Below, one piece after another: positions 6,475 to 14,742 of a DNA stretch of 27,565 bases. Source of the stretch: a virus; IMG/VR virus record IMGVR_UViG_3300020452_000311, positions 1 to 27,565 of that record; one strand, 5' to 3'. The notes beneath the pieces are model-generated. The model had not been told where the DNA came from. It saw only the letters and a list, made by a program, of their open reading frames with translations, and made no database searches. Position 1 is the stretch's first letter. Every line of letters starts with the position of its first letter. The position numbers and the translations under genes are program-made.

Positions 6475-7820
6475 TGGCAAAAGCAGACTTAAATAAATTG
6501 GCTAAACGTATTCAAAAAGAAATTGAACAAACTTCTACTGCGTACAGGCGTTTAGTTTCTGATAGAAAAGCGCATACTATTACTGTTAGTCAGCAGAAAA
6601 TATTGACACAAGTAAAAAGAGAGATGGAAAGTAGGGCAGGGTATGAAAAAAATAACTTGCCTAAAACTATTACTGATATAATTGATACTGAAGTACCAAA
6701 AATGGTAATGGGTATGTATAAAGATATTAAAAGTTATAATACTGACCAAAAATTTTCTTTTGTGTCAGAGTTAATCGGAAACAGTACTAGATTTACTTTT
6801 AATCTTGCAGCTAAAAAAGGAAGGTCTGCAAATATTTTTAATGCGTTTAGAAAAGTAAAACAAGACAATCAAAGAATTTTACTTAGAAAACTACGTGCTG
6901 CAATAAAAAAATTAAATGCGGGAAGAAAAGAAGGAAATCAAATTCGTACCATTGGCAAAAATTTTCTAGATATTGGACACCAGGAAGGATCTGCTGTATC
7001 TACTCAACGAACACAAAAAGCTCAACAAGTTTTATTTGAATGGGGTACAAATATAGCAGGTGGCGAAAGATTTTTAAAGGAAATTTCTGATAAAGTAAAT
7101 TTAAAACTTACTAAAAAAGACGGTGAACCAGTAGATACAGTTGAAGCAGAATTAGAAAGTAAGTTTTTAAATAGAAAAAGAGGTGGAGGAGCAGAAAAAG
7201 CTCTTTCCCTACAATTAGCAAAAGATTTAGATACAATTCTTAAAGGTGAAGGCGCAGATATGTGGGTAAATCAAGGGGGTTCTGATTCAAAGTTTGAAAA
7301 AATAGAAAAAACTTTTTTAAACCCTTTTGCAGCAAAAGCAAGACGAAGTGCAGGACTTACAGTAAATTTTTCTGAAAAAAAGGTTAAAAAATCTAATACT
7401 ACTGCGTCAGGAAAGGCAAGAAAAGTAAAAGTTACTAAAGGCGCTAGAACACTAGATAAGGTAGTGGGAGCAACACCAGCCTTTGCCATGGAAAATAGGC
7501 AAAATATGTTTGCTCTTATGGCACTGATAAATAAAAAATTACCTGATGTTGTTAAGAAAAATATGAGGTCTCCTGGATTAGAAAGCCGAACTGGGGCGTT
7601 AGCAAGAAGTGTAGAGATAAAAGACGTAAGGCCGACTAGAAAAGGTTTTCCTAGTTTTGGTTATACGTATGGAAAAGAACCTTATCAAGTATTTGAAACA
7701 GGAAAAGGATTAGAACCTTGGGCAACCCCAGAAAGAGACCCAAGAAATTTAATTGATCGATCAATACGAGAAATAGCAGCAGATATGGCTCTGGGGAGAT
7801 TCTTCACTAGGAGACTATAG
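6474..7820 (+). CDS. Large neck protein with tail-completion-like C-terminus
   Basis: This 448-residue protein starts at GTG 6474, in a TAGTG overlap with the connector stop and with no clear ribosome site, so it is probably coupled. Most of it is Lys-rich and helical (residues 1-330), without a domain I recognise. The last 110 residues resemble HK97 gp10-type neck/tail-completion proteins: a helix ending NMRSPG, then SRTGALARSVEI, a beta segment YGKEPYQVFETG, and a closing helix RDPRNLIDRSIREIAADM. Those proteins are usually only 100-160 residues, so this would be an extended version. The place between connector and tail terminator supports a neck role. The N-terminal function is unknown. 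Confidence 0.6.
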   Translation: MAKADLNKLAKRIQKEIEQTSTAYRRLVSDRKAHTITVSQQKILTQVKREMESRAGYEKNNLPKTITDIIDTEVPKMVMGMYKDIKSYNTDQKFSFVSELIGNSTRFTFNLAAKKGRSANIFNAFRKVKQDNQRILLRKLRAAIKKLNAGRKEGNQIRTIGKNFLDIGHQEGSAVSTQRTQKAQQVLFEWGTNIAGGERFLKEISDKVNLKLTKKDGEPVDTVEAELESKFLNRKRGGGAEKALSLQLAKDLDTILKGEGADMWVNQGGSDSKFEKIEKTFLNPFAAKARRSAGLTVNFSEKKVKKSNTTASGKARKVKVTKGARTLDKVVGATPAFAMENRQNMFALMALINKKLPDVVKKNMRSPGLESRTGALARSVEIKDVRPTRKGFPSFGYTYGKEPYQVFETGKGLEPWATPERDPRNLIDRSIREIAADMALGRFFTRRL

Positions 7821-8275
7821 TGGCATCAACAGAAAGACAATATACTTCTCGTAGAGCAGGAATAACAGCAGCTCTAGCGGATAAAATTGCAAAAATCGAT
7901 GGAAGAGGTTTATATAAACAAGCTGTAGCAGAAACTAGCTCTAGATTAAAATTCTGGGATGAAGTAGAAGAGTTTCCCGCAGTTCATTTAAATGCAGGAG
8001 CAGAAAGCAGGGAATATCAAACCGGCGGTTATAAAACTAGATTTCTAAATGTAACGGTAAGATGTTATGTTAATGAAGAAGATGCAGTTAGTGCACTAGA
8101 CGAATTATTAGAAGATGTAGAAACCGTTTTAGAAGAAAATAGTCGTTTAAAATACAACGATAGAAACGGACTAGAACAGTTTACTCAACAAATCACTATA
8201 GTTAGTATAGATACTGATGAAGGTGTGTTAGATCCTCTAGGGGTTGGAGAAATCCTTATAGAGGTTCGTTACTAA
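7820..8275 (+). CDS. Tail terminator protein (lambda gpU-like)
   Basis: The product is 151 residues from GTG 7820, with AGGAG at 7809-7813 six bases before it and a TAGTG overlap with the previous stop. The layout fits the tail terminator family: an N-terminal helix, beta strands carrying RFLNVTVRCYV, a helix (SALDELLEDVETVLEE) and a C-terminal strand pair ending LGVGEILIEVRY. Such proteins form a hexameric ring that caps the tail tube once it reaches tape-measure length and joins it to the head. The gene immediately precedes the tube protein, as in lambda-like tails. Confidence 0.72.
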   Translation: MASTERQYTSRRAGITAALADKIAKIDGRGLYKQAVAETSSRLKFWDEVEEFPAVHLNAGAESREYQTGGYKTRFLNVTVRCYVNEEDAVSALDELLEDVETVLEENSRLKYNDRNGLEQFTQQITIVSIDTDEGVLDPLGVGEILIEVRY

Positions 8276-8281
8276 GAAAAT

Positions 8282-8316
8282 ACTGACACGAACAAATGTT
8301 CACGACTCAGTCTTTT
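8282..8316 (+). other. Imperfect stem-loop before the tail tube gene
   Basis: GAAC (8290-8293) pairs with GTTC (8298-8301) around AAAT. After an internal loop, ACTGA (8282-8286) pairs with TCAGT (8307-8311), and TTTT (8313-8316) follows. It could be a weak terminator, an RNA processing site or a 5' stabiliser for the tube mRNA. No promoter is visible in this 62-base gap. Confidence 0.4.
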
Positions 8317-8337
8317 CAAGTTCATAGGAGATAATCT

Positions 8338-10047
8338 ATGGCTCAACAATTATATTTTAGCCGTGATACGCGAATGTTTATACAGTTTCGTAATCCGGCT
8401 GATAATACAGAGACCGCAAATAAATTAGGGGCGGGTGCTCTTTGGGAGGTACCAATCTTAGATGGATATAGTTTCTCACAGACTACGAACACCTCTGAAA
8501 TAACTCTGGCAGAAATGGAAAGTACGGCAGGTATTAGTAGACGAGGTCGTCGTATGTTTACAGACTCTCTTGCTCCGGCAGAGTGGTCTTTCTCAACATA
8601 TATTCGTCCTTTTAAGTCTCTTGGAGCAAATAGTACAGCTACAGGTGTAAAAGCAGCAGAAGTAACTACAGGCACTGATGTTCATGCGGTAGAAGAAGTT
8701 CTATGGGCTTCAATGTTTGGTGCAGATACATATACAGCATCAACTAGTACTTTTACTCGAGCTACAAACCCTGCAGTAAGTGGTGGACCGGTTCTAACAC
8801 CTGGAGCTACTAGTTCGGTGCTTTCAATTGCAGAATCAAACAGATCGGCATTAACCAGTTTTACGGTTTATTTTATGATTGATACCGCAACAAGCAATCC
8901 TTTAATATATCGACTACCAGAAGCAGTTGTTAATGAGGTGGCTATTGACTTTGATGTTGATGGTATTGCAACCTTAAACTGGAGTGGTTTTGCGAAAGAA
9001 GTACAAGATGTATCTGGAAATGCTATTGAAGGAACAACTGCTCCTTCAAACAGTGCAACTACAAAAGACGGTTCAACTATCACATTTGGTGATATCTTTA
9101 TCGATACTGATAATGCATTAGGACGAGCTTTCCATCTAGTAACTTCTGAAGCAAGTACAGTAGATATAGTACAAGCAATTGATGAAGCCAGTACAAGTAC
9201 AAAGAACTTTATTCGAAACCGACTAACTTCAGTAAGTATTGAAGCAGCTACCTCAACAGATAAAGTTACAACGATCTTCCCAGGTGCTATTGCTACTATC
9301 AGTGCAATTGATGTAACTAATGAAGTACTTACTACAGGTACAGCGCATAATCTTACTACAGGTGATCAAGTATTTATAACAGGTTGTACTGGAAATACTG
9401 ACTTAAATAATACTCATCACTTTGTTCGAGTAGGAGACGAGACTGGAACCTACGCAGGTACTACTAATCCTACTACTGAGTTTGCACTGTTTGGTACAAA
9501 AACCCAAGCAGAGAACTTAGGTAGTGCAACAGGATTAGTAGCAATTGGTTCAGGTTCTTATAATGCGAACACAGGCACAGTTGCAAACGGTAAGTATGAT
9601 CTCGTACTAACCGGAGGTAACTTTACTATTGGTAATAATATTACTTACTTGGTACCAGAAGAATTAGGTGCAATTAACAAGCCGCTGGAACACGTAACGG
9701 GTACACGAGCCGCTACAGGTACAGCAACCTGTTATTTAACCCTAGAAGATTCTGACTTAACAAGTGGTACTTCTAGACAGTTCTTTAATGATCTGGTCGG
9801 TACAGGTGCTATGGGTAAAGTTGTAAACAAGTTTAAGGTGACTATGAATATTGGTGGTGCAACCGCTACAACTAATACTACTGATCCTGCTTTGAAGGTT
9901 GAATTTCCAACTGCTCATATTACAGTACCAACTCACCAAATCGAAGATGTAATTTCACTAGAAACAAGCTTTGAGGCTTTACCGACAGACTTCGGAACAG
10001 CCGATGAAATAACAGCAGTTACCTACTTCCCAGTAGATACCTACTAA
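8338..10047 (+). CDS. Major tail tube protein with inserted surface domain
   Basis: This 569-residue protein is placed as the subunit of the tail tube by position and by its N-terminal pattern (residues 1-95: a beta-rich start with ILDGYSFSQTTNTSEITLAEME and RRMFTDSLAPAEWSFSTYIRP, as in long siphovirus tube proteins). The C-terminus (about 440-569) returns to tube-like strands. Residues about 316-400 look like an inserted module: TGTAHNLTTGDQVFITGCTG followed by aromatic-rich strands. This matches a motif that recurs in phage tail proteins and resembles the E1 FCCH-like fold. It is likely displayed on the outside of the tube. AGGAG at 8326-8330, 7 nt before the ATG, is among the strongest ribosome sites here. 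A strong terminator follows. Confidence 0.82.
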   Translation: MAQQLYFSRDTRMFIQFRNPADNTETANKLGAGALWEVPILDGYSFSQTTNTSEITLAEMESTAGISRRGRRMFTDSLAPAEWSFSTYIRPFKSLGANSTATGVKAAEVTTGTDVHAVEEVLWASMFGADTYTASTSTFTRATNPAVSGGPVLTPGATSSVLSIAESNRSALTSFTVYFMIDTATSNPLIYRLPEAVVNEVAIDFDVDGIATLNWSGFAKEVQDVSGNAIEGTTAPSNSATTKDGSTITFGDIFIDTDNALGRAFHLVTSEASTVDIVQAIDEASTSTKNFIRNRLTSVSIEAATSTDKVTTIFPGAIATISAIDVTNEVLTTGTAHNLTTGDQVFITGCTGNTDLNNTHHFVRVGDETGTYAGTTNPTTEFALFGTKTQAENLGSATGLVAIGSGSYNANTGTVANGKYDLVLTGGNFTIGNNITYLVPEELGAINKPLEHVTGTRAATGTATCYLTLEDSDLTSGTSRQFFNDLVGTGAMGKVVNKFKVTMNIGGATATTNTTDPALKVEFPTAHITVPTHQIEDVISLETSFEALPTDFGTADEITAVTYFPVDTY

Positions 10048-10051
10048 TAAC

Positions 10052-10074
10052 AAAAGGGGCTTCGGCCCCTTTTT
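10052..10074 (+). terminator. Strong intrinsic terminator with UUCG loop
   Basis: AAAAGGGGC (10052-10060) pairs with GCCCCTTTT (10065-10073) around a TTCG tetraloop (10061-10064) and runs straight into T residues. UUCG closed by a C-G pair is an unusually stable loop. It lies five bases after the tube gene stop and before promoter P2, so tube transcription should end here and restart. Confidence 0.93.
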
Positions 10075-10099
10075 CCCCTTAACCCCACAAAAAAAGTTC

Positions 10100-10128
10100 T
10101 TGACATTTTTTGTGGTTTACAGTATAAT
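10100..10128 (+). promoter_or_regulatory. Promoter P2, consensus sigma70
   Basis: TTGACA at 10100-10105, a 17-bp spacer and TATAAT at 10123-10128 form a perfect consensus promoter, with a seven-A tract (10089-10095) upstream. Transcription should start near 10135. GAGG at 10142-10145 then serves the chaperone ATG at 10156. It follows the tube terminator directly and drives the tail assembly block. Confidence 0.9.
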
Positions 10129-10155
10129 TTAGTTTTTAAATGAGGAATTTTCCAA

Positions 10156-10596
10156 ATGGCTGAACCAAAAGCACCAGTAAAAGAACCAGTATCTTTAGCG
10201 AGTCTTATGACTCCAAGCAAGACCGTAAAAATAGACTATCCCGGCTGTGAAGGCATGTATGTAAGTTTGTGTCACTTAGCAAGGGAAGAATTAGTTAGAC
10301 TACGAAAACGTTGTTTAAGTACAAAGTGGAATAAAAAGACACGACAGCCAGAAGAAAATCTTGATGATGAAAAATTTATTGTTGAATACTGTAATGCAGT
10401 AATAAAAGGCTGGGAAGGACTAAAATATACATACTTAGAAGAGCTTCTTTTGGTGGATATTTCGTCTTATGACCCTGAGGATTGCTTACCGTATACTGCA
10501 GAAAATGCAGAATTGCTTATGAAAAATGCAACTGATTTTGATACATGGGTAACAGAAACGGTAGGTGACCTAGAAAATTTTACCAGGAACAAGTAA
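10156..10596 (+). CDS. Tail assembly chaperone, short form (lambda gpG-like)
   Basis: This 146-residue acidic, mostly helical protein lies between the tube and tape measure genes, the invariant place of the tail assembly chaperone. It coats the tape measure and recruits tube subunits, and it is not in the final virion (known for lambda gpG). Near its end is a -1 slippery sequence, A AAT TTT at 10575-10581, five codons before its TAA. Position and frameshift make the assignment strong even though such chaperones share little sequence. First gene after promoter P2. Confidence 0.85.
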   Translation: MAEPKAPVKEPVSLASLMTPSKTVKIDYPGCEGMYVSLCHLAREELVRLRKRCLSTKWNKKTRQPEENLDDEKFIVEYCNAVIKGWEGLKYTYLEELLLVDISSYDPEDCLPYTAENAELLMKNATDFDTWVTETVGDLENFTRNK

Positions 10597-11009
10597 CTGA
10601 AGTATCTAAGTTACTTGAACGTTACGTAAATGATAAAAATGCATCGATTGATGTAGAAAAATATTTACTTATTTGCGAACAATTAGGCGAAGAGCCAGAT
10701 CCCAGAAGAATGCCGCTCGACCGATCTGAATTTCCAGAAGAGGTCCAAGTGGCATTTTTTATATCTGATCAAATTTCAGAGAATTGGGACGGAATGAGTG
10801 GTAGTTATTTAGGAAAAAATTGGTTAGAAGCAGGTCAACTTTTTAAACTATATGACATACTTAATCCAAAAGAAATTTTATACTTTATGCAATTATATGA
10901 TGCTTATTTAATGAAAAAACGATTTGAGGATGCAGAACGCAAAAGAGAGGCACGAGAGAAAAAACATTCTGCAGGGGGTAAAACTTATACCCATAATGTT
11001 AAAGGCTAA
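10156..11009 (+). CDS. Tail assembly chaperone, frameshifted long form (lambda gpGT-like)
   Basis: The -1 frame is open from 10569 to the TAA at 11007-11009, overlaps the end of the short form, and reads as normal protein well before its first ATG at 10710. Slippage at 10575-10581 keeps Phe and continues with YQEQVTEVSKLLERYV, giving about 142 residues from the short frame plus 142 from the new one (about 284). The T part includes the helical FKLYDILNPKEILYFMQLYD and a basic C-terminus; lambda gpT is known to bind tube subunits. ATG 10710 lacks a convincing ribosome site, so independent translation is unlikely. The stop overlaps the tape measure start (TAATG). Confidence 0.85.
10575..10617 (+). 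promoter_or_regulatory. -1 ribosomal frameshift signal: slippery heptamer plus stem-loop
   Basis: A AAT TTT (10575-10581) has the X XXY YYZ form in the reading phase of the short form. Both tRNAs can re-pair after slipping to AAA TTT. After an 8-nt spacer, CAAGTAACT (10590-10598) pairs with AGTTACTTG (10609-10617) around a 10-nt loop, a 9-bp stem that contains the zero-frame stop codon. Confidence 0.85.
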
Positions 11010-14000
11010 TGGCTAAAAATACAGTTACAATTAAAGTAAGAATTGATGATAAAGGCAACTTAAAACAAGTTGGTAAAAAGTCAAAACAAGCTGCAGAAGG
11101 CATGGATCAAGCCAGTAAGTCTGCAGGTACTTTAGATCGTAATTTAAAAGGAGCAGGGAAGGCTTCATCTGGCGCCAGTAAAAACTTTTCAAAAATGTCA
11201 CAAGGTATGGGCGGGTTTGTAGGTGCTTATGCAACTCTTGCAGCTAACGTATTTGCTGTTTCTGCAGCCTTTAATTTCTTAAAACGAGCAGCCGATGTAG
11301 AACAACTTAGAAAAAGTCAAGTTGAGTTTGCACGTTCTTCTGGTACAGCACTGCAGTCAGTTACTGATAGACTAAGAGAAGCTAGTGGCGGTATGCTAGG
11401 ATTTCAAGAAGCTGCACAAGCTGCTGCAATTGGCTCAGCAAAAGGATTTAGTCCACAACAATTAGAAGAATTAGCTATTAGTGCAGGTAAAGTATCTAAA
11501 GCTCTTGGAAGAGACTTTACAGACTCTTTTGACCGTTTAGTTCGTGGTATCTCAAAAGCAGAGCCTGAACTTTTAGATGAACTTGGTATTACTTTAAGAC
11601 TTGAGGAAGCAACAAATAGATATGCAGATGCTTTAAATAAAAATGCAAAAGAACTTACAACTTTTGAAAGAAGTCAAGCTGTTTTAGTCGAAACTCAACG
11701 ACAGGTAAATGCACAATTTGCAGATTTTGAAGGATCAGATAATGCTTTTGTAAAACTTCAGAAAACTTTTGAAGATGTAGTAAATATGGTTATGAAAAAA
11801 GTTTTACCTGTTTTTGAAGGTTTTGCAAATATAATTTCAAATAATATAGGTTTGGCTATTGGTATATTTGCTTTAATTGGTGCAAAAATTATTGGTACTA
11901 TTCCCGCAGTAGCAGGTTTAGGTACTAAACTAAATGAATTTGTTGAAAATTCTGAATCAGGCATGAAAAAAGCCCAAGAAGATATGGATACATATGCAGA
12001 GTCCGTAGGAATTGCAAAAGCAGAGTTAAAAAAGGCGTCAGATTTAGCCGAAACTGCTTTCTCTGCAGCAAAAGGAGGAGCACAAGATGTAGCAAAAGAC
12101 ATGAAAGCTAGGAAAGGTTCGGGATTAGAAAAACTTCAAAAAGGTGAAGATCCAAGCAAGAGACAACTAGCAGGAATGTTAAAAGCAGCAAAAGACAATA
12201 CAGGAGAGTATAAAAATTTAGATAAAGAAAGAAGACTGTATTTTATAAAACAGTTAGAAATTATGCAAAAAGAACACGGTAAAACTCATAAAACTATGAG
12301 AACTCGTGTAAAAAAATTAGGTTTAGGTTTTAAAAGTCTTGGGCTAACTCTTAAAAAGTCTGTAGTCGGTACTCTTCATATGGTTAAACGTGTAGGAGTA
12401 GGAAGTTTTGCAGCTGTAGGAAAAGCTGCTATATTTGCTGGTAAACAAATTAATAAAGCAATGAAATTTACTATCATTGCGAGTATATTTGTAGGAATTT
12501 TACAATCTTTAGAACAAATACGAAAGTTCCCTTATAGTTTTATGCAAAATATGATAGAGGCAGTTGTAGAAATAGGAAAAACATTTCAAATGCTTGTAAA
12601 TGCTGTATTCTTTGGGTTTAATAAAATGGGAAATGCATTTAGAGGTATATTTGGACTTGATAAAAAAGATCAATTTCAATTAAACTTAATCGATGAAGAT
12701 ACAGCATCAAATTTAATGAAAGGACTAGAAAGTAATGCACTTACAAAAGGTGTAATGAAGAGTGCAAAAGAAATGGAAGCTGCAAGTGTCAAGGCAGACA
12801 AGTATACCGAAGCTATTAAAAAAATAGGTGAAATGTCTCAAACCGTTGCAGAAGATTTAAAAGCTATAATTGAGGGTCTTAACGATCTGCCTAAAGGTGC
12901 AGCAAAAAGTCTACAGAAAATGACTGCAATTGGTAGTGCCGGAGTATCTGGATTAATTCAACGAGCACTTGATTCTGCTACAAGTCGAATTAAGGTTGGC
13001 GGTATGTTCGGTAGGGAAGAAGATGTAATTGATCAAGAGCAAGCACAAGCCGGTTTAGATGAAATAATCAACAAACTTGGAGCACGAATAAAAAGAATTT
13101 CTCCAGAACTTAGAAACGCTTTAAATGCACCAATAGAAGAAGCTCTTCAAAAGGTTCAAAGAATGGAAACTCAAGCTCTTGAATTTACAAGTGCAACTAA
13201 ACAAATGGGTGCACAAGTAGAACAAATACAAAGCAATCTTGGAGGTAAAAATTTCGAAGCAACTTTGGAGATGACAGACCCTTTAGTAGCAGTGAGAGAT
13301 CGACTTATAGATATCGGAAAGGCAACTAATGAGGTAACAAAAGCACAAGAACTTATGGATGAAGCTTTTGGTTTCGCAGGGGGATTGAACGCTTATAGAG
13401 AACAAATTACAAATCTTATACAAGAAGAAGAAAGACTAAAAGGAACAAGAACTGCTTTAGCTGTTTTATCAGCAAATACAGCTCTTTTATCGGGCGGATT
13501 TGTACAACAAGAACAAGAACGAATAGGTGTACAAAAATCCCGACTTGCCGTAGAAGAAAATTTACTTAAGATTGAAAAAGCTCAGTTCTTACTTAGGGAA
13601 GCAGAGGCAGCAGTAGGAGAAAACAAGAGTGTTGAAAAAATAACTGAGCTTGAAAAAGAAATAACAACACTTCAACGACTGGGAGTAGAACTTCAAAATA
13701 ATGCAGATATAGCAGAATCAAATGCAAATGATATAAACAAGATTGGCAAAACTATTGGACAATCTTTACAAGATAATTTATCTGGAGCTTTTAATGCTCT
13801 TGTACAAGGAACAAAATCATTTAAAGATGCTTTTAAAGATATGGCAAAAGCAATTCTTGCTGATATTGCACAAATGATAACAAGGATGTTAGTTATGAGA
13901 ATGCTTACTTCTGCTTTTGGTGGAAGTGGTTTTGGAGATTTTTTAGGTATTCCAGCAGCTAAAAAAGGTGGAATACTAGAGCCACCTCAGTATCGTTATG

Positions 14001-14332
14001 GTGGTATTGCAAGAATGGAGGACTACTCTAGAGGAGGAGTTGCAAGAGGAAAACAATCAGGATATCCTGCAGTTTTACATGGAACAGAAGCAGTTGTACC
14101 TTTACCTGATAATCGTTCTATTCCTGTAGAAATGAAAGGCGGAATGGGACAACAAAATAACGTAACTGTAAATGTAAGTATTGATGGCAATGGACAATCG
14201 CAACAACAAAATAGTCAATCAGATGGAGCAATGGGTGAAAACTTAGGAAGACTCATTGCTTCGGCAGTACAAGATGAATTACACTTTCAAAAACGATCGG
14301 GCGGAATACTTAATCCGTATGGAGTAGCATAA
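11009..14332 (+). CDS. Tape measure protein
   Basis: This 1107-residue protein sets tail length and is ejected ahead of the DNA. By the usual 0.15 nm per residue it predicts a tail near 165 nm. It is helical and Lys/Gln/Ala-rich, with hydrophobic segments at about 67-90, 279-303 and 486-504 that could form a channel in the host membrane. Residues 185-235 (ELLDELGITLRLEEA, ELTTFERSQAVLVETQ) carry a motif common in tape measures. The C-terminus has the frequent Gly-rich pattern GGIARMEDYSRGGVA followed by AVLHGTEAVVPLPDN near residue 1030. It starts in a TAATG overlap with the chaperone long form. No lytic peptidase domain is apparent. Confidence 0.93.
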   Translation: MAKNTVTIKVRIDDKGNLKQVGKKSKQAAEGMDQASKSAGTLDRNLKGAGKASSGASKNFSKMSQGMGGFVGAYATLAANVFAVSAAFNFLKRAADVEQLRKSQVEFARSSGTALQSVTDRLREASGGMLGFQEAAQAAAIGSAKGFSPQQLEELAISAGKVSKALGRDFTDSFDRLVRGISKAEPELLDELGITLRLEEATNRYADALNKNAKELTTFERSQAVLVETQRQVNAQFADFEGSDNAFVKLQKTFEDVVNMVMKKVLPVFEGFANIISNNIGLAIGIFALIGAKIIGTIPAVAGLGTKLNEFVENSESGMKKAQEDMDTYAESVGIAKAELKKASDLAETAFSAAKGGAQDVAKDMKARKGSGLEKLQKGEDPSKRQLAGMLKAAKDNTGEYKNLDKERRLYFIKQLEIMQKEHGKTHKTMRTRVKKLGLGFKSLGLTLKKSVVGTLHMVKRVGVGSFAAVGKAAIFAGKQINKAMKFTIIASIFVGILQSLEQIRKFPYSFMQNMIEAVVEIGKTFQMLVNAVFFGFNKMGNAFRGIFGLDKKDQFQLNLIDEDTASNLMKGLESNALTKGVMKSAKEMEAASVKADKYTEAIKKIGEMSQTVAEDLKAIIEGLNDLPKGAAKSLQKMTAIGSAGVSGLIQRALDSATSRIKVGGMFGREEDVIDQEQAQAGLDEIINKLGARIKRISPELRNALNAPIEEALQKVQRMETQALEFTSATKQMGAQVEQIQSNLGGKNFEATLEMTDPLVAVRDRLIDIGKATNEVTKAQELMDEAFGFAGGLNAYREQITNLIQEEERLKGTRTALAVLSANTALLSGGFVQQEQERIGVQKSRLAVEENLLKIEKAQFLLREAEAAVGENKSVEKITELEKEITTLQRLGVELQNNADIAESNANDINKIGKTIGQSLQDNLSGAFNALVQGTKSFKDAFKDMAKAILADIAQMITRMLVMRMLTSAFGGSGFGDFLGIPAAKKGGILEPPQYRYGGIARMEDYSRGGVARGKQSGYPAVLHGTEAVVPLPDNRSIPVEMKGGMGQQNNVTVNVSIDGNGQSQQQNSQSDGAMGENLGRLIASAVQDELHFQKRSGGILNPYGVA

Positions 14333-14742
14333 TGGCAGTAGGTGATATAGGGTTTATAGTCCCAAATATCAGTAATAGTATTCCTGTAGTACCTGATAAA
14401 ACATTAAACAGACAAACTCAACCAAAAGTTAGAGTAGCAAGGTTTGGTGATGGCTATCAACAAAGAATTGCTGATGGGTTAAATACTCTGAGAGATACTT
14501 TTACCGTAAATTTTGTTAATAGATTAAAAGCGGAAGCAGACGATATAGAAGCTTTCTTTAGAACTAAAAAAGCAGTCACAGCTTTTAGTTTTACTTATCC
14601 AGATTCTAATTCGGGAACAAATGATAGCGAAGGTAGTCCTGTTACTACAATTAAAGTGGTGTGTACTCAATGGAGTCAATCATGGTCAAATAGCGGCAGC
14701 TATAGTATTACAGCAACATTTGAAAGAGTGTATGAACCATGA
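14332..14742 (+). CDS. Minor tail protein (lambda gpM-like)
   Basis: The product is 136 residues, close to the length of lambda gpM (109). The family pattern is visible: PKVRVARFGDGYQQRIADGL at residues 27-46, then FTVNF, AFFRTKKAVTAFSFTYPD in the middle and a C-terminal SYSITATFERVYEP. gpM-type proteins build the distal tail below the last tube ring. GGAG at 14321-14324 serves the ATG, which overlaps the tape measure stop (TAATG). The end overlaps the next gene in an ATGA. Confidence 0.88.
   Translation: MAVGDIGFIVPNISNSIPVVPDKTLNRQTQPKVRVARFGDGYQQRIADGLNTLRDTFTVNFVNRLKAEADDIEAFFRTKKAVTAFSFTYPDSNSGTNDSEGSPVTTIKVVCTQWSQSWSNSGSYSITATFERVYEP

Noticed and set aside
8343-8675. 110-residue open frame on the - strand
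   Set aside because: It lies inside the tail tube gene, ends at nearly the tube start and has no ribosome site. No antisense gene is plausible in this one-direction operon.
10710-11009. Separate 99-residue gene starting at ATG 10710
   Set aside because: The same frame is open and protein-like back to 10569, ATG 10710 has no good ribosome site, and the slippery sequence with its stem explains translation of the frame as part of the long chaperone form.
11758-12102. 114-residue open frame on the - strand
   Set aside because: It is a mirror of the tape measure gene in an AT-rich, codon-biased stretch, with no regulatory signals and no protein family that I recognise.
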